This document shows positions 45,101-53,165 of a DNA stretch of 64,000 nt, in pieces; within the stretch, counting starts at the first letter, position 1, and every line of letters begins with the position of its first letter. The position numbers and the translations under genes are program-made. Below the pieces are notes generated by a model that was not told where the DNA came from, did no database searches, and saw only the letters and a list, made by a program, of their open reading frames with translations. Source of the DNA: Rhyacichthys aspro (Eukaryota > Chordata > Actinopteri > Gobiiformes > Rhyacichthyidae); contig CM072148.1 of assembly GCA_036850595.1 (NCBI GenBank), positions 22,686,731 to 22,750,730 of the forward strand, in the 5' to 3' direction.

Positions 45101-47097
45101 AGAGGGGTTGCCCGGAGCTGGACCGCTGAGTCTGAAGAGAGACCGGGTTAGCCCTGGTTTAGACAGGAGTTAGAACCAGAGGGCTGACCCAGAGTCTGGA
45201 AAGAAAGATCACATTAGACCGGGTTATCAGATGTGACTTTCCTCACAGCTGGGACCATACTACCAACTAGGAGGTTATCGAGGTAAGTTCAGGATTAACC
45301 ATAAGTATGATGAAGCTGATTCACTTTCTATTGAGGCAGGTCGCAATGGAAACCTATGGTCAACGGCTAACCTGCTCTAGCGTAAGTTAAGTTCCAGGTA
45401 GAGGATAGAAAGACAGCCCTATGACAAATCAGCAACGAGAAACAAGCTGCAGGTGTCAAGGAGGAGGGGAAAGATGCTGCATGCACAGAGACAGAAAAAA
45501 GAAGTGTCTAGGCCACAGCTCACTGGACACAAATGTACAGTGAACTAACGACACTGAAAAGTGATGTCATATAAACACATGAATGGCATTGTGCTCCAAA
45601 TGGGTTTTATCATCAGCATTATGTTAAGATCAAGAGATTAATAGAGGGGATATATTTTTTAAATGCAGCGTTTAAAATGTAGACTCCACACTTATGTCTG
45701 GTTGTCTAGTCTTTAATCTTTATGTGTATGTATCATTCATTCTGTCTCTTTTGTTTAGCACAAGTTTAGTGTCATTTTCCTCTCCCAGGTTGCAATGCCG
45801 TCTCTGCCTGTTTCACATGAAGCACTCTCAGCTCCACAAAGAATAGGTTAACTCAACAAGTTGATAACCCAATTTGTGATACGACTTTTCCAAGCAGGGA
45901 TTATCAGCGTTTGTCTAACTGGGTAGGAGAGATATATCCAGAGTAGGTTCTTCATAGTACAAGTCCCAAGTTGGTCCAGTTTGGGTTTGTCTGAACTGAT
46001 TCCTAGTTTGTTTGTTTGTTTGTTACCATGTTTTCATACATTATTGAGGAAAAGTATAAAAGAAAATACAAAAAGTATAAGTGAAGAAGCATTTATAGGC
46101 CACAAAATGTAATGACTTAATAAAATGAACTGAAACCAAGTTTGATCTTACAGGCTATTTAACGAGTTCTCTTCAACCAATAGAGAAAAAGGAGATAGGA
46201 TACTAGAAAACTGCCTCTCTTTGTTGTAAATGCTGTTGAGGAGTAACAGGACGCTCTCTGTTTGTGTTTCCTCTCTGCGGGGGCAGCTCCTGTCCATGTC
46301 CTGTCAGTACTAGACTGACATGTAGGAGAGCTCATTCATATACAGATTTATTAAAACAGCTTATTCTAGACATTACCATGAGATTACCGTAGATAAACAA
46401 AGGGGAGAACAGATATATACATCAAGTTTGGAGCTAAAAGTTCGAGCTTTGACCTGTAGGTATTCTGGTTTAGTCCTGGTCTAGTTTTAGTCTAGTCTCA
46501 GTGAGGTCCTAGAACAAACATAGTTTGGTCCTGGTCCAGTCCTAGACCAGTCTTAGTCAGACCAGTGTTAGTCCAGTTAATCCTAGTTCAGACCTATTTT
46601 GATCCCGGTCTAGTCCCTGGTTTATAATTTTCTTTCATCTATATCTTAGTATTGTGGTAAAATCCCTGATTTGGACCTGGTTTAGTCCACTTTTAGTGCT
46701 GGAAATAGATTTGGTTTAGACTTGATTTAGTTAAGGTTTACTTAAACCTTGTTTAGTTCACCTTTTCCCCAGGTACATGCTATAAAAACAACGTCTTTCC
46801 TCTGTCACTGGTATATTTCACAGTTTTTGCTCTTCTCCTCCACCCCCATCACTTACCTGTTCCTCCACCGCCACTCCTTTGCTCCAGCTCCGTCCCGTGC
46901 ACCGTGAGTAACACCCCCGATGAACAGCTGCTGTGAGGCCGGTCAGGGGTGAAGACCACGACCTGGGTCTCTCCTTCTGTCGCAAAAACCGCCTCTAGCT
47001 GGTCCCGGGACAGGAGCGCGTCCAGGGGGTTTATATCCGTGGGGAAAGTCTGCAGACAGCATAGCTCTGCCTGCGCCGCCGCCATTCTGAGCGGCAT
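36060..47097 (-). CDS. pex6: pex6 peroxisomal AAA+ ATPase, 20 exons, complete
   Basis: Pex6 and Pex1 form the hetero-hexameric AAA+ motor that pulls ubiquitinated PEX5 out of the peroxisomal membrane so matrix-protein import can continue. Twenty exons join in phase into 1014 residues (3045 nt); human PEX6 is 980. An N-terminal region (about 1-500) leads to D1, with a weak P-loop GSGGSGKM near residue 516 and a poor Walker B (PCVLLLRNLQ). D2 follows, with Walker A GPPGTGKT near 778, Walker B VVFFDELD, sensor IGATNRPD and arginine-finger region LLRPGRFDK. Active D2 and degenerate D1 are the normal Pex6 arrangement. Two in-frame ATGs open the frame, at 47097 and 47085; the second (AGAATGGCG) has the stronger Kozak context. 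All splice sites are GT/AG. Confidence 0.95.
36742..36881 (-). CDS. pex6: pex6 exon 19 (D2 lid)
   Basis: Encodes FDLDPSLDLAAILDRCPGHM, then TGADLYALCCDAMTTAVKKK; T-G-A-D-L-Y is the AAA+ lid signature of PEX6. Acceptor CCTTCAG, donor CAGA|GTAAGC. Confidence 0.97.
36963..37040 (-). CDS. pex6: pex6 exon 18
   Basis: Encodes FDKLVYVGINQDRKSQLQIL and QAILR, preceded by the split Arg of LLRPGR. Acceptor TTTTTTAG, donor GGAA|GTGTGT. Confidence 0.95.
37253..37369 (-). CDS. pex6: pex6 exon 17 (D2 sensor 1)
   Basis: Encodes VVSQLLSELDTLPSSAGV, then FVIGATNRPDLIDQSLLRPG, with the sensor-1 Asn and the run-up to the arginine finger. Acceptor CCTAAG, donor GAAG|GTTAGA. Confidence 0.97.
37644..37752 (-). 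CDS. pex6: pex6 exon 16 (D2 Walker B)
   Basis: Encodes VFSRARAAAPCVVFFDELDS, then LAPSRGRSGDSGGVMD. DE of the Walker B motif is intact. Acceptor TGTAG, donor ACAG|GTCAGT. Confidence 0.97.
37857..37918 (-). CDS. pex6: pex6 exon 15 (D2 pore loop region)
   Basis: A 62-nt exon encoding [20 protein letters not shown], the D2 substrate-contact loop and the start of the next helix. Acceptor TTTCAG, donor GAAG|GTCTGA. Confidence 0.97.
38282..39002. mobile_element. candidate solo LTR or similar insertion in pex6 intron 14
   Basis: A non-repetitive block interrupts an array of the ~20-nt repeat. It has a TATA-like TATTTAAAAAGG near 38793 and GAATAAAACTGAAG near 38886, an LTR-like order. CACTGGT occurs on both sides (38275-38281 and 39003-39009). 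The ends are not a clean TG...CA, so the class is uncertain. Confidence 0.4.
39292..39497 (-). CDS. pex6: pex6 exon 14 (D2 Walker A)
   Basis: Encodes IPDVRWQDVGGLHEVKR through LLYGPPGTGKTLLAKALA and ECSMTFL. This is the most conserved exon and the anchor for the gene call. Acceptor CCTAG, donor CTCAG|GTAAAG. Confidence 0.98.
39645..39762 (-). CDS. pex6: pex6 exon 13 (D1-D2 linker)
   Basis: Encodes VGRSEEDLCLSGVCVRNQDF, then TSALETLQDAQAKSVGAPK, the linker to D2. Acceptor TTGTCAG, donor AAG|GTGAGT. Confidence 0.93.
39848..39924 (-). CDS. pex6: pex6 exon 12 (D1 lid)
   Basis: Encodes GFVLGDLSALVAEAGRAACE and RLLQT, matching the G-F-V-x-G-D-L lid helix of PEX6. Phase 0 start after CCTCAG, donor CCTG|GTGAGA. 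Confidence 0.92.
40130..40310 (-). CDS. pex6: pex6 exon 11 (D1 ATPase)
   Basis: Encodes VVVIATVPHPKDLSAAVM through LGRLSKLTA, the D1 sensor region and start of the D1 lid. Acceptor CTTTAG, donor GCG|GTATGA. Confidence 0.92.
40325..40790. repeat. forward-orientation ~20-nt repeat array between pex6 exons 11 and 10
   Basis: About fifteen degenerate TTTTAGTTGAATTTGAA-type units, opposite in orientation to the runs on either side (38090-39640 and 41330-42830). Confidence 0.87.
40817..41019 (-). CDS. pex6: pex6 exon 10 (D1 ATPase)
   Basis: Encodes VDCVTLTADSMAASEVKLAQ through LNQLLHTAPS. The D1 Walker B position reads PCVLLLRNLQ, lacking the acidic pair. The first 15 bases and the acceptor recur in a 56-bp array just upstream (41020-41325). 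Confidence 0.93.
41004..41325 (-). repeat. 56-bp minisatellite carrying a copied splice acceptor (about 6 units)
   Basis: GGTCAC recurs exactly every 56 bp at 41005, 41061, 41117, 41173, 41229 and 41285. The first unit spans the first 15 coding bases of pex6 exon 10 and its acceptor; later units drift. Decayed copies may continue at about 41458, 41612 and 41803. Confidence 0.95.
41891..41996 (-). CDS. pex6: pex6 exon 9 (D1 P-loop)
   Basis: Encodes SPLGPCTVLVHGSGGSGKMT and continues with AIQAAAHRLHLHLLK. The D1 P-loop is GSGGSGK, without the usual GPP, as expected for the weak Pex6 D1 site. The acceptor is a tandem GCAGCAG (NAGNAG), so one Ser codon may be included or skipped. Confidence 0.93.
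42089..42222 (-). CDS. pex6: pex6 exon 8
   Basis: Encodes GAVTYSPAPFCSVSG, then FWSSINPPGLTSTVETLCE, matching the L-W-S-S-L-x-P-P-G-L segment of PEX6. Acceptor TTCCAG, donor CACAG|GTCTGA. Confidence 0.92.
42295..42400 (-). CDS. pex6: pex6 exon 7
   Basis: Encodes TPVLYFKVQRIS through GGAYLADRKHTSLFM. Y-F-K-V and A-Y-L-A-D-x-x-H-T-S-L are strong PEX6 landmarks. Ends in phase 0 at ATG|GTAATT. Confidence 0.92.
42482..42559 (-). CDS. pex6: pex6 exon 6
   Basis: A short exon encoding LVSVGDVVSVPVHNHP through SSEGII, bounded by CCTCAG and TAAG|GTACAA. It matches the V-x-x-G-D-V-x-x-V-P segment before the family's D1 domain. Confidence 0.9.
42838..43004 (-). CDS. pex6: pex6 exon 5
   Basis: Encodes RWCPADPGATRSESS through FAAELHLQPVSSPLYN and YDQLLTEHFSTA. 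The phrase F-A-x-E-L-H-x-x-x-V-S-S-P-x-Y-x matches mammalian PEX6 at the same place. Donor CCAG|GTATAG. Confidence 0.9.
43135..43775 (-). mobile_element. hAT remnant with BED-finger coding trace, pex6 intron 4
   Basis: Related GATCGGCCGAT / ATTATCGGCC segments occur near both ends in inverted form. The minus strand at 43657-43424 reads CGGKQPKTHNTTYLIRHLKP, like the BED zinc finger of hAT transposases. Boundaries are approximate. Confidence 0.6.
43792..44088 (-). CDS. pex6: pex6 exon 4
   Basis: Has 99 codons. Encodes ALECQVDVLVSSGLSAQR through VNGASLRLK, with VLLLRLGLFNQQWVRL resembling the GLFQGEWV segment of mammalian PEX6. Donor AAG|GTACAA. Confidence 0.88.
44276..44512 (-). CDS. pex6: pex6 exon 3
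   Basis: Has 79 codons, from SWLVLDCSPVSRGRIT through TGFTGFLQ, in phase 0. Acceptor TCTCTAG, donor CAG|GTCTGT. N-terminal domain; weakly conserved in the family. Confidence 0.85.
44795..45045 (-). CDS. pex6: pex6 exon 2
   Basis: Completes an Asp codon with exon 1 and encodes SVVQLWVSPLLLSLHRD through LPLIRDPQ. The acceptor is CTCTCCAG in a GA-rich stretch. Diverged copies of the acceptor region lie upstream at about 45101 and 45178. Confidence 0.85.
45012..45215 (-). repeat. diverged copies of the pex6 exon 2 acceptor region
   Basis: Three related blocks begin near 45015, 45101 and 45178, each with an AGAGGG...CCxGAG...GAGTCTGRA core. The first holds the true acceptor and first ~30 coding bases of exon 2. 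Confidence 0.7.
46857..47097 (-). CDS. pex6: pex6 exon 1
   Basis: Encodes MPLRMAAAQAELCCLQTFPT through GGGGT, the divergent N-terminal domain. The donor is ACAG|GTAAGT. MAAAQAE at 47085 is an alternative start. Confidence 0.85.
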
Positions 47098-47188
47098 CTT
47101 CTTCTGCTACTGCAGCTGCGAAGGGACGACATCGACTTACCGCCGCCTGCTGGAAATGACAGGGGCAGGAAAACTTAAAGGACTAGAC

Positions 47189-47577
47189 CAGGGGTGGGCA
47201 AACTTTTTGACTCAAGGGCCACACTGGGTTTTAAAAACCGAACACGGGCCGGACCAGTAAACTATAAACTAACACAAATTACATGAGAAAACCTGTAAAG
47301 TTAGTTTGTATAATGTTCAGTGGAAAAGTGGTGGCTGATATTATGTTCTTTGAAAACTGCAAACTGGCAAATAATACATAAGGCTACTGACTGGACTTTA
47401 GTTACAAATATCTCTGTCCATTCCATATTAAAAACTTGAAGTGTGAATGGACATTTTCTGTTTGTAGATATGATGGTAGCTTTAGCAAAAGTACAAGACA
47501 AATATACGCTTGGCGGGCCGCATTACACAGCTCAACGGGCCGCATGTGGCCCCCGGGCCTTAGTTTGCCCACCACTG
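47189..47577. mobile_element. hAT MITE, same family as 33988-34362
   Basis: The same terminal sequences and related interior. Flanks are GACTAGAC and GACTAGAG (8 bp, one mismatch). It sits about 90 bp upstream of the pex6 start codon. Confidence 0.9.
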
Positions 47578-47592
47578 GACTAGAGTCTCGAG

Positions 47593-47892
47593 CAGGGGTC
47601 TCCAACCCTTTTGAAACTAAGAGCTACTTCAAGGGTACAGAGTGATATGAAGGGCTACCGTTTTGATAAGCATTTCTGAAATAAATAAGTTGAATGGTGT
47701 AACTTTAATTACATATTATTCTTATTAATGGTTAATGATATTTATCTGTGTGAAGACATTGTCTGTTCATGTTAATGATTTCCCACGATAATTATTAACA
47801 ATGAGGAGCTCATTGGTGACTACTGCTATTTTTTCAAACTTTCCTCACGGGCACCTCTTGTGGTCCATGTGGGCACCATGTTGGTGACCCCA
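47593..47892. mobile_element. second hAT-type element abutting the first
   Basis: Begins CAGGGGTCTCCAACC and ends with a near inverse (GTTGGTGACCCCA). Flanks are GTCTCGAG and GTCTAGAG (8 bp, one mismatch). Its left duplication begins at the last base of its neighbour's right duplication. Confidence 0.75.
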
Positions 47893-48010
47893 GTCTAGAG
47901 ATTGTGCAATTGCATACACTGCAATGCATAAATACAGTAAATAATTTTATTTCATGGAACGTCTGTTACATACAGTGGTGTGCAAAGTTTTGCCCCCTTT
48001 CTGATTTTGT

Positions 48011-48072
<62 letters not shown>
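48011..48072. repeat. (CT)n(CA)n compound microsatellite
   Basis: About 11 CT units followed by 20 CA units. It directly follows a short Tc1-type terminal sequence at about 47972-48010 (GCAAAGTTTTGCCCCC). Confidence 0.95.
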
Positions 48073-48076
<4 letters not shown>

Positions 48077-48608
48077 CACTCATGCAAAACATATCATATT
48101 TGGCTGCTCTCGTTTTACAATCAGTTTCAGACTCTCACTAACATTAGACTGTCATTATAAATATAATCTACTGGGTTTTTCATTGTATTGATTTTTATAA
48201 ACGGCTAAAATGTTTATTTATTTTTTTTACATTGGATTTTATATAATGGTAGTAAAAGATTTAATAAAACATAAATATAAGTCATATTCTCTTAAATAAA
48301 GTCCTATATCCACACCATTTATTGAAATAAATTACACAAAAGAATATATCAGTACAAAGAAAAGACACTGAATCATTTCAATATTATAACATGATTGGGG
48401 TGGATGCTCTCTTCAGTTGAATACAACAAACGGGTCACTGACAGGACACAGAACAGTGGATTTTTCAGTTCATATTTTGAAAAATACAAGAATCATTTGA
48501 AGCACCAGCAGATGAGAACTGGAGATATTCTTGGTAAATTATTACAATAAATAACTATAGCTTTATTTTAAGGCTTCAAAATAATGAAAAAAATGAGCAA
48601 AATTTAAC

Positions 48609-48614
48609 TTTATT
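48609..48614 (-). terminator. polyadenylation signal AATAAA of the small-protein gene
   Basis: AATAAA on the minus strand about 95 nt after the stop of the second small ORF. It is the nearest canonical hexamer downstream. Confidence 0.5.
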
Positions 48615-48705
48615 GAAGCATGTAAGCAAGAAGAGTCAGTATCATGAGTCTGTATCCAGCTTGTTTGAGGACCTGCAGTATTTAAAATTCAGCCCATTTC
48701 TTGAT

Positions 48706-48888
48706 TTAAGAAGTTTTCTCCTCCTCTGAGGATGGACTAACATGTTCCGGTTTGTGTCTCAGGGCCGCCTCGGAGCGGACGGAGCTCTTCATGGCTCGCT
48801 GCAGGAGCCACGTGGCCAAATGAACGGAGACAAAGGCCCCTCCTACAGCCCAGGGCCAGTTCCTCCTGAACCAGCTCCCGGACTTCAT
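48706..48888 (-). CDS. small single-pass membrane protein, second ORF of the putative bicistronic transcript
   Basis: Codes 60 residues, MKSGSWFRRNWPWAVGGAFV, then SVHLATWLLQRAMKSSVRSE and a charged tail ending SEEEKTS. One hydrophobic segment (about residues 12-28) is flanked by basic residues. It opens 4 nt into an exon that starts after the strong acceptor CTTCACAG (exon edge 48892). If that exon joins the donor at 49259, the ATG falls 11 nt after the stop of the first ORF in a different frame. A polyadenylation signal follows about 95 nt after the stop. I do not recognise the family. It could instead be a separate gene with its own promoter in the 49-kb intron. Confidence 0.65.
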   Translation of the reverse strand: MKSGSWFRRNWPWAVGGAFVSVHLATWLLQRAMKSSVRSEAALRHKPEHVSPSSEEEKTS

Positions 48889-49265
48889 TATTCTGTGAAG
48901 GAGACACAGACACCAGAGGTTAGGTTTAATCATGTAGATAAATCAAGATGTTTTTACACCCTTTTAGTTATTTACATATGGGTCAATTCAGAAATAAAAG
49001 GACATTTTAAGCCTCGGTAATATTTTCTAGGTTTTAGCCAGACTTGAAGAGGTTTTACTCAGATTGGAGCAGGTTTTAGTCAAATTTGAACATGTTTCAG
49101 TTAGATATGACCAAGTTTTAGACAGAATTGATCAGGTTTTAGTTGGATTTGAGCAGGTTTTACTTGGAATAGAGCAGGTCAGATGTGAACAGGTTTCCTA
49201 AAAAATCTGATTTATGCCAGGACACCACCCACAAAGAAGGCTTTTCTACTCCCCTTACTTTTGCT

Positions 49266-49469
49266 CTATTTGCTCTTTGCAGCGGCGGCAGGAGGAGGAG
49301 GAGGAGCTGAGACGTAGGCCACGATGCCTGGCTCTGGAACGTAGTTTTCAGTTGGTTTGTGAAGATAAGGGTTATTCTTCAGGTTGTACCAGCCCAAGTG
49401 GATCAAACCCAGACTCGTGCCCATCACAATTAGGACTTTGTAGTTCCTCCAAACGTTTCCCAAACCCAT
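49266..49469 (-). CDS. small single-pass membrane protein, first ORF of a putative bicistronic transcript
   Basis: Codes 67 residues. It begins MGLGNVWRNYKVLIVMG in a strong Kozak context (ACCATGG). One hydrophobic segment (about residues 11-28, with ...GTSLGLIHLGWYNL) is followed by a polar NNPYLHKPTENYVPEPG stretch and ends in a proline/alanine tract with KSK. The size and layout resemble small mitochondrial or ER single-pass proteins, but I do not recognise the family. The whole frame sits in one internal exon (49259-49482): acceptor CCCAG at 49483, donor AAAA|GTAAGG just after the stop. An upstream exon (donor at 50171) supplies the 5' UTR. Confidence 0.7.
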   Translation of the reverse strand: MGLGNVWRNYKVLIVMGTSLGLIHLGWYNLKNNPYLHKPTENYVPEPGIVAYVSAPPPPPAAAAKSK

Positions 49470-50170
49470 GGTTCAGGGAGGTCTGGGATGCAGGGTAATT
49501 AAAAAACAGGGCAACAACAAAGAAGAAACCAGACTGTTTCAGCTTTCCACAAATGTAAAACCAAGTAGAAGACCATCAAGACTTAACCAAGACTGACACA
49601 GAGCTCAACAAAAATACAGCTCTAAAGTTGATTTTAGTTGGTTTAAAATAAAAATTTCAGTGGTTATAGTTGGACCTTAACAGGTTTTAAATGATTTTAC
49701 TTAGACATACGAAGTATGGAAAAGTGATTTTTATTGGACATTTAATTTTTCAAGTAGAGGTAGAACTAGAACAAAACGGGCTCCCGTAAAAAATGGGAAC
49801 GTAAAGATGAACTTTAGAGAATAAACCAAGGACTACAACTTGGACGAAACCAGGTCTAAACCAAGAACTAAAGCAGGATTAACTAGGACTAAACCGAGAA
49901 CTAAATCCAGGACTAGGACAAGGATAAACCAGGTCTAAATGGGGGCTAAAACCAAGGACTAAACTAGGACTACAGCGAGTCAACACGTAACTAGGGCTAC
50001 ACCAACATTAAACCAAAGACTGAACTGGATCTAAACCAGAACTACACCAAGTCAAGAACAAGCCCAGACCGAATCGAGAGTATACCAAGTCTCCTGCGCT
50101 TTAAAATATACTATTTAATCCATATTCCGGTCATTTGTGGAATTATTAAACCACAAACTACTCCTCTCAC

Positions 50171-50270
50171 CTTCAGACAGCAGCTACGAGTCTGCGCTGC
50201 GCCATGTTTGTCCCGGTCCTCGGCCTGGTCCCCGGCCGTAGACCTTCAACATCCGCCTGGACAAAACACC
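50171..50270 (-). other. candidate 5' UTR exon of the small-protein gene
   Basis: A GC-rich block ending in a consensus donor (GAAG|GTGAGAGG). The upstream edge is not defined; GC-rich sequence continues to about 50420. This is the only good promoter-proximal candidate between the small ORFs and the atlastin gene. Confidence 0.45.
50173..50205 (-). CDS. upstream ORF (10 codons) in the 5' exon of the small-protein gene
   Basis: ATGGCGCAGCGC... encodes MAQRRLVAAV and stops two bases before the exon end CTGAAG|GTGAGA (exon edge 50171). The start context (AACATGG) is good. A uORF so placed would be expected to lower translation of the first main ORF. Inferred from sequence only. Confidence 0.4.
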   Translation of the reverse strand: MAQRRLVAAV

Positions 50271-50719
50271 GTCCGCTTCAAATAAACACAATTTTAACTA
50301 TAAAAAAAGAATGACATTTGAGCTAAAATCCACAAAACTACCGCTACGTTTGCTAAACACCACGAACAGAAATAGTCTACCGTTAATTTGAGTCAGGCTT
50401 CGCGCCGGGATGCTCTGCCTGTGACGGAACCAAATATACAGAACAAAGTTATACAGTGTTGTTATATCATAGCATATACATTTATATTAAAAAAATGCAA
50501 TTAGTAGCTTTGCTGTAACATTTTTCCAGACAGTTTTTTGTAATAATGTTTATAACTTTTTTGTTTTGTTTTGAAATTATGACACGTTTTAGTTAGATCT
50601 GAACAGGTTTGCCTGGGAGTTTAACAGATTTAATTTGGATTTGGACAGTTTTTAGTTAAATTTTATTTGGATTAAATCCAGTTTTAGTCAGACTTAAATC
50701 AGGTTTTGGTTGGATTTAT

Positions 50720-51065
50720 AATAATGATAATGGATTATATTTATATAGCGCTTTTCAATGTTACTCAAAGCGCTTCACAATTGGGTACATTATTCATTTA
50801 CTCACACTGGTGGTGTTATACTACCTCAGTAGCCACAGCTGCCCTAGGGCAGATTGACAAAGACGTGGCAGCCATTCTGTGCCTATGGCCTCTCTGACCA
50901 CCACCAAACATACTCACACATTCATACACCAGTGTCACAGACACTGGCGGCAAGGTGGGTGAAGTGTCTTGCCCAAGGACACAATGACAGTATGAACAGG
51001 AGGATGTGGGAATCAAACCTCACACCTTCTGGTTATAGGATTCCCTGCTTTACCTACTGCGCCCC
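50720..51065. repeat. dispersed repeat with a palindromic AGCGCTTTTC...AAAGCGCTT segment
   Basis: TTATATAGCGCTTTTC, GCCCAAGGACACAATGAC and TGGGAATCAAACC form a recognisable interspersed repeat of fish genomes. The class cannot be assigned from this copy. Confidence 0.5.
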
Positions 51066-53165
51066 TATTTTTAGATTTAAACAGGTTTTCGTCAGATTTG
51101 AGCAGGTTTTAGATTTAAGATTTGTTTTGGATTTAAATGAAAAACTTGAGCCAGACATGATTAATTTGTACGAGTTTATTTTATTTTCTTAAATAAATCA
51201 AAAATTAAAATGTAACAGAGTCCAAACAGGAAGCGGAGCAGATTCCAAACAGGAAGTGGGCTGCAGTGCGTCTCATGTTATTTACAAAGAGGCTCATGTA
51301 AAAAAAAAAAAGGAAGCCATCTTGAATTTCCACAAAACACGAAGCATTCCTTTACAGTGTCCAGTGTGAATGGGACCAGCCAGGCGTTCGCTGCTCGGCT
51401 ACAAAAGCTCTACAAAAGTTAGATCTGTATTTATATATGTATACGTCACACACTCTGAGCCCGGTGTTTGAAAGAAACTGTAAAAACTCTGTATAAAATA
51501 AAAGCACTCAGTGGGAATGAAAAGGGAAGTGGGAATGAACGGGTTTGGCTTTGAACAGAAAATCACAGAATGTACAAGTGTTCAATAAGGCTCTGTCCAC
51601 ACTAGTGAGATTTAAGGGTACAATGTTTGCTGCATTTTCAAAAATTGTCCACTTCTGCAGCATTTGAGGAGCTACAGGAAAAGATTGAGACTTTTATTCA
51701 GATTTGAACAGGTTTTAGTTGGATCTAGACAGATTTCATTTGCATTTGAGCAAGTTTTAGTTGGGTTTTAGGAGGTTTTAGTAGGATTTGAAAGAGCTTA
51801 GTTGATTAAGACATCTTAATGTGAGATCATACTTTGTTCAAAAATGCAGCAAAGGAAATGAAAGTGTGGACGGAGCCTTGTTTTATTCACAAAAACAGTG
51901 CTTTTTAAAAATAAATTTCTTCAGGAAATGTAAACTACAGTTGACAGCCATCACACAATAATCTCAGTCATTTTTTCTGGAAATGTGCTCATTCAGTTCA
52001 AAAAGTCTGTACATAATAATAATACTGATCTGAAGAAGAGTTTGTACATCAATAAATAGTGCTCTGAGATACAGTCTACACTAACAGTTCTCAAAACTTT
52101 CAGCAAAATTTAAATACTCAGGTTTGGTGAAAAAATGACACACACTTGGGAACATTTCACAGTTTAAACAATTCCCAGAATCAGTTTTCTGTAGGATTTG
52201 AACAGGTTTTAGTAAGATTTGAAAAGGTTGTAGTTTGATTTAAATAGATTTTAGTTGAACCTGAACATGTCCTAATCAGATCTGAACACGTTTTACTTGG
52301 ATTTGAGCAGGTTTTAGTTAAATTTCAAGAGGTTTTAGTTAGATTTCAAAAGGTTTTAGTTGGATTTGACCAGGTTTTATTTGGATTTATAAATGCTTTA
52401 GTTAGACTTAATCCAGTTTCGGTTGGATGTGAACAGCTTTTGCCTTGATTTGACGGGGTTTTAGTTGGATTTGACCAGGTTTCGGTTGGATCTGAACAGA
52501 TTTTTGTTGGATTTTAACAGGTTTAAGTGGAACATGAACAGGTTTTAGTTAGATTTGAGGTTTGAAGATAAATTAACAAGTGTTAGTCTGAAAATAAAGG
52601 TCTCTAAATGTAAAAAATATTCATAAGTTCAAGTTCATCAAAAAAGGAATGTAATTGAGAAAAGTTAGACATTTTTGAGTTTATTTCAATTTTGAGTCAG
52701 TCTGTTATTTTTTTATTTTATTTATTTTATTTTTTTACCATTTCTCTCTTTATTTCATTTTCCCTTATGTAAACATGGAAATTAAGCAGATAAGGACCCC
52801 AAGCCCTGATGGCTGCACACAGAAGGGTGGCAGAAGGGCTTACCATTTAAAAAAAAATCCAAAAAAGTTTTGCAGAAAATGGGTAAGACTTCCCATCTGG
52901 ATTTAAGCAGGTTTTTTTCTTGGATTTAACTTGGTGTTAGTCGGATTTAAACAGGTTTTAGTCAGATTTGAGCAGGTTCATTCCAATTTGAACAGGTTAA
53001 ATTGGTTTTGAACAAGTTTTTGTTGAATTTAACCAACAAATAATTTTAATTTTTCAGATTTCCACAGATTTAAATCGTATCTGAACAGGATTTAGTTGGG
53101 TTTAAATGAGTTTTAATCAGATTTGAACAGGTTTTAGTTGGATTTGATTAGGTTTTATCAATTAT
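51060..53165. repeat. forward-orientation ~20-nt repeat runs downstream of atl2
   Basis: Runs at 51060-51140, 51670-51810, 52190-52560 and 52900-53160 in DNA between atl2 and the small-protein gene. The atl2 3' UTR may reach into this region. No other gene is seen between 50420 and 54055. Confidence 0.85.

Noticed and set aside
49214..49498. Plus-strand 94-codon open frame
   Set aside because: It overlaps the first small membrane-protein ORF in antisense; the minus-strand frame has better start context, splice sites and a plausible membrane segment.
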